Of a stretch of 64,000 nucleotides of DNA, positions 17,916 through 26,599 are shown piece after piece (position 1 is the first letter of the stretch; each line of letters opens with the position of its first letter). The translations under genes were made by a program, and so were the position numbers. The notes beneath the pieces were generated by a model. The model did not search any database. It worked only from the letters and a program-made list of their open reading frames with translations, and was not told where the DNA came from. Location of the stretch: the NCBI GenBank assembly GCA_964628465.1, contig CAZVOA010000018.1, positions 1 to 64,000 of the forward strand, in the 5' to 3' direction. The stretch comes from JAFGPS01 sp964628465. Its GTDB lineage: Bacteria > Planctomycetota > Phycisphaerae > Sedimentisphaerales > Anaerobacaceae.

Positions 17916-19337
17916 ATGCTGGTACTTATTAACACAAACAAAATGTCACCTCCTATAGCGCCGGTCGGGCTTGATTATGTAGCATCCTCTGTACGACAAG
18001 CCTGCATTGAAGTCGAGTTACTCGATTTAGGTTTAGTCGAAAATCCTGATGAAGCGATGAGAGATTTCTTTTCAAAAAATAATCCAGAACTAATTGGAAT
18101 TACTTTTAGAAACGCCGATGACTGTTTCTGGCCCAGCGCAGACTGGTTCGTACCAAAACTAAAAAACACAATAGAAGAAATACGAGCCTTAACAGATGGC
18201 CCGATTGTTCTTGGCGGAATAGGTTTTTCCATTTTCGCAAGACAAATTTTAGAATACACCGAAGCGGATTTTGGAATAAGAGGCGACGGAGAAATCGCAA
18301 TTGTCGAACTGATAAAACAATTACGAGACTTAAAAAAATTTGCAGAAGTTCCCGGCCTGTTATGGAGAAACAAAAACAAGGTTATAGAAAATCATCCTTC
18401 ATGGCCAGACCCGATATCTTTGGGTACAGAACGTAATTTTATTGATAATATTACTTATTTTAAACGCGGAGGACAATGCGGCATAGAAACCAAGCGAGGA
18501 TGTAATCGTAATTGTATATACTGCGCCGACCCACTTGCAAAAGGAACAAAACTTCGACTTCGTAATCCGTCTGAAGTTGCAGATGAAATCCAGTCGTTAC
18601 TAAAACAGGGAGTCGATGTCCTGCATATCTGCGATTCAGAGTTCAACCTTTCATACAGTCACGCCTTAAATATCTGCATGGAAATAAACAAACGTACTTT
18701 CGGCAAAAAGGTCAAATGGTACACATATATGTCCCCCGCTCCATTCGACGCTGAACTTGCCAGGCAAATGGCTCTGGCCGGATGTGTCGGAGTTGATTTT
18801 ACCGGCGATTCAGCGAGCGAGTCTATGCTAAGAACATATAATCAAAAACACAAAAAAGAGAATATCTCGGAAAGTGTAAAGCTCTGCAAAGAAAATGGAA
18901 TGGCGGTTATGGTTGACCTTCTACTGGGCGGCCCGGGAGAAACACCTCAAACAGCAAAGGAAACCATAGACTTCGCAAAAGAAATAAATGCCGATTGCAT
19001 TGGTGCAACGCTTGGAATGAGGGTTTATCCGGGAACATTCATGGAAAAGTACGTCACAGAGCAGTTGTATCGAGGCAATCACGCATCTATCAGGCGGAAA
19101 TACCACGGCCCGCTGAACCTGCTTATGCCAACTTTCTATATATCAGAACAATTGGGAGAAAAACCCGCCGAGTTGATAAAGGATTTAATAAATGGTGACA
19201 AGAGATTTTTCGAACCGGCTGGAGAGGATGCTTCAGATTATAACTACAACGACAATACGCCGCTCATACAGGCTATTGCAAACGGTGCAAGAGGAGCATT
19301 TTGGCATATATTAAATAAATTAAATCAAGAGTTATAG
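17916..19337 (+). CDS. B12-binding-type radical SAM enzyme
   Basis: A 473-residue protein. An N-terminal cobalamin-binding-like domain (about 1-140: 'APVGLDYVASSVRQACIEVELLDLG', 'GPIVLGGIGFSIFARQIL', 'GIRGDGE') precedes a radical SAM core with Cys196, Cys200 and Cys203 in 'RGCNRNCIYC'. The N-terminal part, with 'NTNKMSPPIAPVGLDYVA' and 'GITFRNADDC', recalls the tryptophan 2-C-methyltransferase (TsrM-like) group. I rate that subfamily match as moderate only. The DxHxxG cobalamin motif of methionine synthase is not seen, as is also true of TsrM-like enzymes. The gene stands after a terminator and so probably has its own promoter. Confidence 0.85.
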   Translation: MLVLINTNKMSPPIAPVGLDYVASSVRQACIEVELLDLGLVENPDEAMRDFFSKNNPELIGITFRNADDCFWPSADWFVPKLKNTIEEIRALTDGPIVLGGIGFSIFARQILEYTEADFGIRGDGEIAIVELIKQLRDLKKFAEVPGLLWRNKNKVIENHPSWPDPISLGTERNFIDNITYFKRGGQCGIETKRGCNRNCIYCADPLAKGTKLRLRNPSEVADEIQSLLKQGVDVLHICDSEFNLSYSHALNICMEINKRTFGKKVKWYTYMSPAPFDAELARQMALAGCVGVDFTGDSASESMLRTYNQKHKKENISESVKLCKENGMAVMVDLLLGGPGETPQTAKETIDFAKEINADCIGATLGMRVYPGTFMEKYVTEQLYRGNHASIRRKYHGPLNLLMPTFYISEQLGEKPAELIKDLINGDKRFFEPAGEDASDYNYNDNTPLIQAIANGARGAFWHILNKLNQEL

Positions 19338-19371
19338 ACTGCCAAACAATCATTCGTTCATTTACTATACC

Positions 19372-19399
19372 CCAGATGCTTCATTTCATTCAGCATGAC
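19372..19399. repeat. Half copy of the GTCATTCTGAG repeat family
   Basis: CCAGATGCTTCA followed by TTCAGCATGACA matches the right half of the element at 38384-38451. The left half is missing. It lies between two convergent genes. Confidence 0.6.
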
Positions 19400-19402
19400 A
19401 AG

Positions 19403-21037
19403 TTACTTAAGGAAATCCGGCAGATAATCATTTTTCGGAGCCGCAGGTATCTGCCGCTCCCTTTTCCTGATGCGTTCTTTCTGGAGTTCTCTATAAGAAC
19501 CTCTTACAATACGGTCTTCTTTTCCATCTCCATTTTTTACGACAATCGCACTTTTTTCCAGAAGTTGAAGTTCCTTTACGTTTTCAGAGTGACACTTAAT
19601 CTGACAAAGGCCGCATCCAACACATTTTTCCTCAATAACAACCGGAGCTAAAAATCCTGAATCTTCAATCGGCATTCCCCAGTTATCATATTCGATGCCC
19701 ACCCTAATGTATTCCAAAGCATCGTAACCGGCTGCTTTGCATTCTTCGACACATAGGCCGCATTCCTGTTTTTTGCAATGTGCCAGACATGTACTTGTAT
19801 CAACTTCCGACTGAGCCATTCTTGCCGCACGTTTTTCATCGATATGTAATGCCCGTATCGCGCCTGTGGGACAAGCCTGTCCGCAGTTGTTACAGTATGG
19901 TTGACACGCAGCGGAATCTATTTTCACTACAGGTGTCCACAAACCGTCTATTCCAAGTTCCATACCAGTAGGCTGCAAGATGTTTACGGGACATGCTTTT
20001 AAACATTCGCCGCATCTTATGCACTTGCTCCTGAATACATCTTCCGGCACAGAACCCGGCGGTCGCATTGGAAATGAATTTGCATATTTACCACGCTCAG
20101 GTTTCAGTCCCGCAGCAATTCCAGTTCCAGCACCTGCGGCCCCAATCACACCAATGAGGAAATTTCTACGAGCATAAGAAGGTTGCGTTTCAGTTTTTGT
20201 GCTGGAAGATTTTTCTTTAATATTGTTCCCGATATTAAGGAATTTTATAGAATCTTTTGGACACACTTCTTTACAACTCATACAAAACGTACATTCCAAA
20301 TTACGTGTCGTAAAATCCGAATTAATCGCGCCAAAGTCACATGCCGCAAGACATCGGCCGCATTTGACACAAATGTCCTCGACTTTTCGTTCATTCAGTC
20401 TAAATATGCTCGCCAGTGACAGTAATGCTCCGCTCGGGCATAAATAAGCACACCAGAACCTCGGACGAAGCAGGCCAAGGCTTAATATCGCAACAAAAAG
20501 AATTATGGAAATATAATGCCACAAGCTCAATTGCGGCAAATACTCCCATCCGGCTATTTGACCTGGTTTGAATAACGCGAAAATATACAATATTCCCCTT
20601 GTAATTACTGGAATAGCTGAGACAAAGCCGGATATTAAAATACCAAACAAAGACGAAACCAATACGGCTGTTAAAATGTAGAATCTTAGATTTACAAACC
20701 AGCTTCTATGCTTTATATGAAGAAATTTGACTCTGCGACCTATACTCCAGTCAAAGAAGTCAATAAGTGTCCCCATCGGGCAAACATATCCACAAAACCA
20801 TCTCGGAAATACTGTACCTATAAGCATAACTGCCGCGGCTATTGTTAATGACCAGGCAAATGTTTTTGACGCGATAGCAGTCGATACGCTAACTAAAGGG
20901 TCTAACATAAGAAACAGATCAAGATGTGTAAATAGACCGGAACCTTCTTTACTGTAATCATTTTTGTATGGTCGGCAAAAATAGAACAATAAAATGAAAA
21001 ACAAACCCAAAAAGGCTATTTGGACCAAACGCCGCAT
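19403..21037 (-). CDS. NapH-NapG-like polyferredoxin fusion (membrane Fe-S electron carrier)
   Basis: A 544-residue protein in two halves. Residues 1 to about 215 resemble NapH/CcoG: membrane helices plus 'CGYVCPMG' and 'CAYLCPSG' and then two 4Fe-4S motifs ('CVKCGRCLAACDFGA', 'CTFCMSCKEVCP'). From Arg290-Arg291 ('YARRNFLIGVIGAAGAGTG') it carries an internal Tat-like signal. The NapG-like half follows, with four more cysteine clusters ('CIRCGECLKACP', 'CNNCGQACP', 'CVGCGLCQIKCH' and a Cys-rich insert). It should carry electrons from the membrane to the periplasm. ATG 21037 has no ribosome site. An in-frame CTG at 21082, seven bases after AAGGAG (21090-21095), would add 15 residues (SSTKKCNKKWTANH). 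The FMN-binding gene just upstream is the likely partner. Confidence 0.85.
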   Translation of the reverse strand: MRRLVQIAFLGLFFILLFYFCRPYKNDYSKEGSGLFTHLDLFLMLDPLVSVSTAIASKTFAWSLTIAAAVMLIGTVFPRWFCGYVCPMGTLIDFFDWSIGRRVKFLHIKHRSWFVNLRFYILTAVLVSSLFGILISGFVSAIPVITRGILYIFALFKPGQIAGWEYLPQLSLWHYISIILFVAILSLGLLRPRFWCAYLCPSGALLSLASIFRLNERKVEDICVKCGRCLAACDFGAINSDFTTRNLECTFCMSCKEVCPKDSIKFLNIGNNIKEKSSSTKTETQPSYARRNFLIGVIGAAGAGTGIAAGLKPERGKYANSFPMRPPGSVPEDVFRSKCIRCGECLKACPVNILQPTGMELGIDGLWTPVVKIDSAACQPYCNNCGQACPTGAIRALHIDEKRAARMAQSEVDTSTCLAHCKKQECGLCVEECKAAGYDALEYIRVGIEYDNWGMPIEDSGFLAPVVIEEKCVGCGLCQIKCHSENVKELQLLEKSAIVVKNGDGKEDRIVRGSYRELQKERIRKRERQIPAAPKNDYLPDFLK

Positions 21038-21145
21038 ATGATTTGCTGTCCATTTCTTATTACATTTCTTTGTACTACTCAGTGCTTCACTCCTTCTTTC
21101 TTTGAAATTCTGACTAAATCCAAACAGATATTTTTGAAAAACGAA

Positions 21146-22357
21146 TTATTTTGCAGCATTCGCCAGCGCCTTAGCCGCGGCGTTTATAATTGCATCCGAA
21201 GTTATAGTTGCACCGCTTATCGTGTCAACTCCCTCGAAGCCCTGCTTTGAGACAATCTTGCGGGCAGTCTGAATCGCCCTTGCATAATAAGAATATGTTT
21301 CCCTGTGCTGCGTCACTTCGACTGAAACGATACGTTTCCTCGCAACCGTAACATTCACATAAAGAGTCCCGCCGTAGCCAATTGCATTGCTGGTATATGT
21401 TCCGTCAGGAATTTGCTTGAGGTCAAGATTATTGAGTAAATTGACAACTTCCATGTTTGCTTTAGCGCGGTCAGTCGAACTGCCGCCCCTGCTTCGAAAA
21501 TTGTTAAAATTACTCGACATAGAATTTATTATTTTCTCATAGTACCCTGCCGCCTGTTCATATCTTCCTGCCATTCTGCATATTTCAGCAGCAAACATAT
21601 AATCAGTACCCTGCGAGCCTCTCATATTACCTGCCTGACTATTTGACTCAATCATTTCCAGTGCCATATCCACTTCGCCGATATTCGCCCAGAACTTAAT
21701 CGCATCTCTATTATTGCCTCGATAACCGCTGTTTGCCCTTGAAAGAAACTCGTACGCCGCGGATTTGCTTCCGAGTTCGTAATAGCAGCGTGCCATCTTT
21801 AATGAATCAATCGAGCCGTTCATTTGTGCGGCTTTCTGCCACCAGAACGCTGCCCTTGCGTAATCACCAAGCAGGTCATAAAACATTTCTCCGAGTGTAT
21901 TGAGAGAACGAGCGAGTTTTTGCGCATCGTCTTTATGTAAAATCATCAAGTGATTCACCAGTTTTATTCCAGATTGATACCGGGAATCATTCGGATAAAT
22001 AACCTGTACGAGATAATTGTCAACGCTTCTTGGATTATTCTGATTAAAACCAGTTGCACCCTGCATCCCAAATGTTCCGCGACCTCCCATATTTCCAAAT
22101 CCCCCCCTGCCGCCGCGTCCTCCTCTACCGCTAAAGCCCTGCTGAACCGCCATACGGACAGGCCAGTTCATATCCAAAGTTTCAGGAATTCCAAGTTCGA
22201 CGGAATCCCACCAATCCGGTGAAGTACTGCCAATATTTTCGATAATTGCATCGACTTCAGCTTTGGTTTTACCTGTATTTGAGTCGGAATTTGCCCAAAT
22301 CTCGCCGTTAAAACCGGTAAAAGCTAAAAGTATTATTGAAATATACTTAATCTTCAT
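21146..22357 (-). CDS. Secreted TPR protein with C-terminal FMN-binding domain
   Basis: A 403-residue exported protein. It has a signal peptide (MKIKYISIILLAFTGFNGEIWA), then a Gly/Arg-rich stretch (about residues 75-100, repeats of GRGGRGG). Tetratricopeptide helices follow (about 120-290, 'SLNTLGEMFYDLLGDYARAAFWWQKAAQM', 'YMFAAEICRMAGRYEQAAGYYEKI'). The C-terminal FMN-binding domain (about 315-403) ends in 'GVDTISGATITSDAI', the SGAT-x-T motif whose Thr carries FMN in RnfG and NqrC. It lies upstream of the polyferredoxin gene on the same strand, separated by about 110 bp. This recalls the FMN plus polyferredoxin pairing of NosR and Rnf. The electron acceptor is unknown. Confidence 0.85.
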   Translation of the reverse strand: MKIKYISIILLAFTGFNGEIWANSDSNTGKTKAEVDAIIENIGSTSPDWWDSVELGIPETLDMNWPVRMAVQQGFSGRGGRGGRGGFGNMGGRGTFGMQGATGFNQNNPRSVDNYLVQVIYPNDSRYQSGIKLVNHLMILHKDDAQKLARSLNTLGEMFYDLLGDYARAAFWWQKAAQMNGSIDSLKMARCYYELGSKSAAYEFLSRANSGYRGNNRDAIKFWANIGEVDMALEMIESNSQAGNMRGSQGTDYMFAAEICRMAGRYEQAAGYYEKIINSMSSNFNNFRSRGGSSTDRAKANMEVVNLLNNLDLKQIPDGTYTSNAIGYGGTLYVNVTVARKRIVSVEVTQHRETYSYYARAIQTARKIVSKQGFEGVDTISGATITSDAIINAAAKALANAAK

Positions 22358-22776
22358 AATCTACTTCTTTCAATATTAATACAAAAACCATCTGATTAGA
22401 GATTAACCTTGCATATAAAACGCTTTTGCAGCATGATTTATTGCATAAAATTAGTTTCTGACTTTAAATTCAGAAATATCCAAACTTTCCAATTAGAAAA
22501 CGGATATGGATAAACAGCTTTAATTCGCCAAAAGCATTATATTTTTATGTAAATTAAGAATATTTTCGATTTTTTGGTAGTTTTTTGTAACAGATTCTTG
22601 TTTTCAACGTCTATATATGAGAAAAACGACATAATATTTGTTTGATAAAGAAAATAATGTTTTTTAAGAGTTTAACAGAGAAATTTCAGTTATTATTTAT
22701 CTGAGGGAAAACTGAAAATAAGTATAAATGGCTTGTGACAAAATAGAAAACAGGGAATTTCACTAAAAACTAAAAC
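22358..22776. other. AT-rich intergenic region without recognised features
   Basis: 419 bp between the FMN-protein gene (minus) and the J-protein gene (plus). It must hold two divergent promoters. I see poly-A/T runs but no convincing operator, RNA structure or open frame. Confidence 0.5.
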
Positions 22777-23319
22777 ATGCAAGATTACTACAATATTTTA
22801 TGTATTTCACCTACAACCACCCAAAAAGAGATAAAGTCCGCCTTCAGAAGATTAGCTAAACAATGCCATCCTGATAAGGTTGATGAATCCCGCAAAAAGG
22901 AAGCAGAAAATAAATTCAAGCAAATCGCTGAAGCATATTATGTCTTGAATGACCCTGCAAGAAGATGTGAATATGATTTGTCCCGTAAACGCATGAAGCC
23001 GAGTGAAGGTAAAGAAAGTTCGTCGACTTATTCTAATACTTTAACTTTCAACATAGATGAAATAATTGGTTATGCAAAAGAAAGATTAAGGGAGATTGAC
23101 CGAGAGACATTTATTGTCCGTTTTATCTTTGGTTCAGGCTTAGGTCTCGTGCTGGGATTCTTCTGTTCAACGCTCTTTTCGATTAATAGCAATTTTGTGT
23201 TCGTTCTATTCTTACTAATTCCGATGCTCTTATCGGGCTTGTTATCCGCAATGTTGGGCGATATATTTTGGATGTGTATTGGTCGTTCTATAAGATTGAT
23301 AGTCTGGGGACGATTTTAG
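22777..23319 (+). CDS. Membrane-anchored J-domain protein (DnaJ-like)
   Basis: A 180-residue protein with an N-terminal J domain (residues about 2-68: 'DYYNILCISPTTTQKEIKSAFRRLAKQCHPDKVDES', with HPD at 31-33 and 'YYVLNDPARRCEYD'). A charged linker and two hydrophobic segments follow (about 112-135 and 140-170), so the C-terminus is in the membrane. No Gly/Phe or zinc-finger region is present, so this is a type III J-protein that would bring DnaK to a membrane site. Its TAG stop overlaps an AGGAG sequence that may serve the next small frame. Confidence 0.88.
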   Translation: MQDYYNILCISPTTTQKEIKSAFRRLAKQCHPDKVDESRKKEAENKFKQIAEAYYVLNDPARRCEYDLSRKRMKPSEGKESSSTYSNTLTFNIDEIIGYAKERLREIDRETFIVRFIFGSGLGLVLGFFCSTLFSINSNFVFVLFLLIPMLLSGLLSAMLGDIFWMCIGRSIRLIVWGRF

Positions 23320-23329
23320 GAGAAAAAGT

Positions 23330-23500
23330 CTGATACTGCATATTATTTTAGGTGATCGCGACAGCACATGGTTTGCTGTCGGCAACTATAAGCAACTGAA
23401 AGAATTTGATGAAAAGTGGAGAAAAAAATTACCTGAAAAAGCCAAACTCTCTGTATATGCCGGCTTAGAGGAATATTTACCGCCCAACAATCCATTTTAA
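23330..23500 (+). CDS. Small open frame of 56 residues with possible CTG start
   Basis: The frame reads LILHIILGDRDSTWFAVGNY and continues through KQLKEFDEKWRKKLP to EEYLPPNNPF before TAA. There is no ATG, GTG or TTG, but CTG at 23330 follows AGGAG (23318-23322) by seven bases. The composition (charged, Trp and Tyr present, no low complexity) looks like protein rather than random AT-rich DNA. No family recognised. It may be a real small gene with CTG initiation, coupled to the J-protein, or a decayed fragment of a larger gene. Confidence 0.4.
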   Translation: MILHIILGDRDSTWFAVGNYKQLKEFDEKWRKKLPEKAKLSVYAGLEEYLPPNNPF

Positions 23501-23554
23501 ACTGATGAGCAGGCAGATTATGACTGAATAACGTCACCGATTAAATAAAGCTTA

Positions 23555-24427
23555 ATGAAAAACGAAACAGGACATAATATAACATACAAGAAATCTTCCT
23601 GGCGAAAATACACCCTCGCGGCGGTTGCTTTGCTGCTATTAATTTTTTCTGCTTTGGTTTTTATTCTGGTCACAGGGAAATCCAAACCTGATTCGACCAG
23701 CGAAAAAATTATACGAGAGATTGCTGCTGAAAAGCTTAACAAAAATCCTAATGAATTGACTGATAACGATTTTGCTAAAATTACAGAATTGAGTTTTACG
23801 AAAATTCTGGATTCTAACGAATTGGCAAAACCAATTGTATATAGGACAGAAAATCTTATAGATATAAAACTACTTGAAAAATTTATTAATCTGCAAAAGC
23901 TGTCAATATTTGTAATTGCCTATGACCGAAAAAATGTACCACGATGGATGTTATTGCTGAATAAGTTTGGAATTTATGATATTAATAAAAGATTCGCAGT
24001 TGATCTTAAACCACTTGAGAAATTATCCAATCTTCAGGAGCTTCAGATAGGAGGCAGTCGGATAAAGAGTCTTAAACCACTTTCAACTCTTACGAACCTA
24101 AGACATTTTCAGCTTTCATATCTTCCTACATCCAATCTTGAGCCAATAAGCGGACTTAGCAAACTGTTAACTCTTCATATTTACGATACTGATATATCTA
24201 ACCTTGAAAATATTAAAAATCTGACAAATTTGCAGGAACTTATAATTCATAATAGTTCTTTCTGGAGCATTGAGCCGATTAAGAGTCTCAAGCATTTACA
24301 AATACTCAGGCTTTATTTTTGCAGAAACATAACAGATAATCAAATTGAGGATTTAAGAAAGTCTATTCCAGTTTGCAGCATTAATGATCCAAACGATAGA
24401 ACTATATTATTCAGAACAATACCATAA
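23555..24427 (+). CDS. Membrane-anchored leucine-rich-repeat protein
   Basis: A 290-residue protein with an N-terminal signal anchor (about 18-42, 'YTLAAVALLLLIFSALVFILVTG') and a periplasmic C-terminal region. From about residue 95 it shows leucine-rich repeats of about 22 residues of the internalin type: 'LLEKFINLQKLSI', 'PLEKLSNLQELQIGGSRI', 'PLSTLTNLRHFQLSYLP', 'PISGLSKLLTLHIYDTDI', 'NIKNLTNLQELIIHNSS', 'PIKSLKHLQILRLYFC'. These form a binding surface, so it probably mediates protein contacts at the outer face of the inner membrane. Partner unknown. It follows the J-protein and the small frame on the same strand. Confidence 0.85.
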   Translation: MKNETGHNITYKKSSWRKYTLAAVALLLLIFSALVFILVTGKSKPDSTSEKIIREIAAEKLNKNPNELTDNDFAKITELSFTKILDSNELAKPIVYRTENLIDIKLLEKFINLQKLSIFVIAYDRKNVPRWMLLLNKFGIYDINKRFAVDLKPLEKLSNLQELQIGGSRIKSLKPLSTLTNLRHFQLSYLPTSNLEPISGLSKLLTLHIYDTDISNLENIKNLTNLQELIIHNSSFWSIEPIKSLKHLQILRLYFCRNITDNQIEDLRKSIPVCSINDPNDRTILFRTIP

Positions 24428-24502
24428 GGTTGATGGTGATAGGATATTTTGCAGTTGCACTTTTATTATTGTTTTTAAAAGTTTTATAGTGTCCAGTATT
24501 TT

Positions 24503-25525
24503 TTAAGAAAACTGTTTTTGTAGTTCTTTGAAATAGGCGGTGTTTTCCTTCAGGATTTGACGAATTTCAAGGTTGTATGGGCATTTCTTTTCACATTCGC
24601 CGCACTGGATGCATTTTGAGTAGCTATCTATAATTTCAATCCAGTTCCCGGTAACTAAATCCTTAGTTGGAAAACGGGCTGCGAAAGATTTAAATATAGT
24701 CATTGGAAAAATTTTCACACCATATTCGCACGGCATACAATATTCACATCTTCGGCAGAAACGGTCGCCCTGCTCGCGGCGAATCTTTTCCATTTCCCGC
24801 AATTCCTCTTCGCTTGCAGGGATATTATCATCGAGGATTTTTACAATTTGTTTGATTTCTTCTGGTTTTTCAATTCCAACCAGAGGAACAATGTCATTAA
24901 AATTCAGAAAATATTTAAACGCGAGATTTGCGTTATCAATATGCCCGCCGGCCATTGGTTTCATCGCAATCACGCCAATATCTTTTTTTCGGGCATTTGG
25001 CAAGGCGGCATCAGCGGCTTCAGTCACGATAAAATTCAAAGCAATCATTATCGTTTCAAACGCATCCATATCGAGGACTTTGTTAATAAATTCCACGCCG
25101 TGAACTGTTGCTCCGATATGACGGATTTTTCCTTTGGCTTTAGCTTTTTCAAGAACCGGCAATAAATCAATCGCCCTTTTCAAAACTTCATCATTGTTGA
25201 TGCAATGAAACTGGTACAAATCGATCGCATCTATCTGTAAACGCTTCAGGGACTGGTCGATACACTTTTCAAGGTGCTGAACATCTTTTGGCGGAGATTT
25301 TGTAGCGATAACGAGTTTATCACGGTCTAATTTCTTTAAAGCTTTACCAATTTTTTCTTCGCTGTCGCCGTAATCGGTCGCGGTATCTATGTAATTGATT
25401 CCAAGATCGATTGCTGTACGGATACATTTTTCAGCTTCCTCGAAAGAGACTCTCACTATCGGAATTCCGCCAAAACCAACCCTTGAAACGTTTAACTCAC
25501 TTTTACCAAGCCTGATATATTTCAT
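24503..25525 (-). CDS. Aldo/keto reductase with C-terminal 4Fe-4S domain
   Basis: A 340-residue enzyme. The N-terminal two-thirds form an AKR barrel: 'YIDTATDYGDSEEKIGKAL' (Asp and Tyr of the catalytic set), 'LVIATKSPP' (Lys) and 'LYQFHCI' (His). The C-terminal part has cysteine clusters 'CRRCEYCMPC' and 'CIQCGECEKKCPYNL', a ferredoxin-like domain found in one AKR branch of anaerobes. It reduces or oxidises carbonyl compounds with NAD(P)H, probably exchanging electrons with a ferredoxin. Substrate unknown. It is downstream of the aminopeptidase-like gene on the same strand, with a hairpin between them. Confidence 0.93.
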   Translation of the reverse strand: MKYIRLGKSELNVSRVGFGGIPIVRVSFEEAEKCIRTAIDLGINYIDTATDYGDSEEKIGKALKKLDRDKLVIATKSPPKDVQHLEKCIDQSLKRLQIDAIDLYQFHCINNDEVLKRAIDLLPVLEKAKAKGKIRHIGATVHGVEFINKVLDMDAFETIMIALNFIVTEAADAALPNARKKDIGVIAMKPMAGGHIDNANLAFKYFLNFNDIVPLVGIEKPEEIKQIVKILDDNIPASEEELREMEKIRREQGDRFCRRCEYCMPCEYGVKIFPMTIFKSFAARFPTKDLVTGNWIEIIDSYSKCIQCGECEKKCPYNLEIRQILKENTAYFKELQKQFS

Positions 25526-25541
25526 AATTGTTCCTACTTAA

Positions 25542-25584
25542 AGACGCACGGCTCCCCTTGGGATGGCCAGGCTCACGTGCGTCT
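25542..25584. repeat. Hairpin element carrying TGGCCAGGCT
   Basis: Perfect arms AGACGCACG (25542-25550) and CGTGCGTCT (25576-25584) enclose a loop with TGGCCAGGCT (25564-25573). The same 10-mer recurs beside another hairpin at 35719-35753. It may be a dispersed repeat; no U-tract is present on either strand. Confidence 0.5.
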
Positions 25585-25597
25585 CTACCATGTTATG

Positions 25598-26599
25598 TTA
25601 AAGAACAAATGTTCCCTTGTTCATAATCATTTCACCATCCACATAAATCGATGGTTTGATTAATACACCATCAACGTGGGCTTTGCTTTCCCATTTTGCT
25701 CCGGTTTTCGTGGGATACGGATTGCCGAAGGCAACGTGAATGCCTGGGAATTTTTCATCCTGAAGAAGATTATAGATTAACTTTTTCAGGCCGGTATTTG
25801 TACCTATTGCAAATTCACCAATTCTGTTACTGTTCTCATCAATTTCGAAAAGATATTTTACAAATTCTTTGAGCAGTTTTTTGTTATCACAGGTTATGCT
25901 TTTTTTTATCGCGCGCCCATCAACAACTTCGATTTTGACAGGAGTTTTTTCAATAGAGCCGTATTTTTCCGTAAAGAAATCTCCGAGGCAACCATCAATA
26001 ATAATTGTGCCGTTCACACTTTCGGGAGCGGTAAATACTTCTCCATCCGGCAGGTTCTTCCAGTTATCGGCCTTAATATCTCCATCACTTACAACCCACC
26101 TGATATCAGGACTGAATTGACCGGTAAAATCCGAGCCTTTTTCCGTCACAACTCTTATTTCACGAGCATTTTTCACCTTTTCATAAACCAGCCTGCTGAT
26201 GCGTTGAATCTCTTTATAATCGCTGCACATTCCATCTTCCATAATCTCCGGCGTAATTCCAATCATATGCGCATGCCTGAGATTAGGATTTGCGTCAATT
26301 GATTTTATCATCGCCATCCTGAAACTCTGAAGTTCTCCTTCGGCTCCCTGAGCGGCGTAAATACTGACATCAGCTTCCTTTATCACATTATCAATTTCCT
26401 GTGGAAAATTAATCGGCCTGGAACCAAAATCTTCCATTACAAAAAATTTGATTTTATCCGTAATTTTCTCCGCCGCGTCTTTCAAAGCGGAACCAATGCC
26501 GAAAGTTTCCTTATCTGTAATTATCACAACATTTTCGTCCGCACGAACTTTAAGACAATTTTCGATTGCTTGTTTTACACCTTCAGCGATAGTTCCCAT
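25598..26599 (-). CDS. M29-like aminopeptidase family protein
   Basis: A 333-residue protein of the leucyl aminopeptidase M29 / dihydroxypyridine dioxygenase (NicX)-like superfamily. Recognisable parts are 'IENCLKVRADENVVIITDKET' at the N-terminus, 'LPDGEVFTAPESVNGTIIIDGCLG' and the C-terminal metal-site region 'IGEFAIGTNTGLKKLIYNLLQDEKFPGIHVAFGNPYP' (landmark only) with 'HVDGVLIKPSIYVDGE'. Members use two metal ions to cleave N-terminal residues or to open aromatic rings; this one is nearer the peptidase-like group. It is cytoplasmic, with no signal peptide. The substrate is uncertain. Confidence 0.8.
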   Translation of the reverse strand: MGTIAEGVKQAIENCLKVRADENVVIITDKETFGIGSALKDAAEKITDKIKFFVMEDFGSRPINFPQEIDNVIKEADVSIYAAQGAEGELQSFRMAMIKSIDANPNLRHAHMIGITPEIMEDGMCSDYKEIQRISRLVYEKVKNAREIRVVTEKGSDFTGQFSPDIRWVVSDGDIKADNWKNLPDGEVFTAPESVNGTIIIDGCLGDFFTEKYGSIEKTPVKIEVVDGRAIKKSITCDNKKLLKEFVKYLFEIDENSNRIGEFAIGTNTGLKKLIYNLLQDEKFPGIHVAFGNPYPTKTGAKWESKAHVDGVLIKPSIYVDGEMIMNKGTFVL

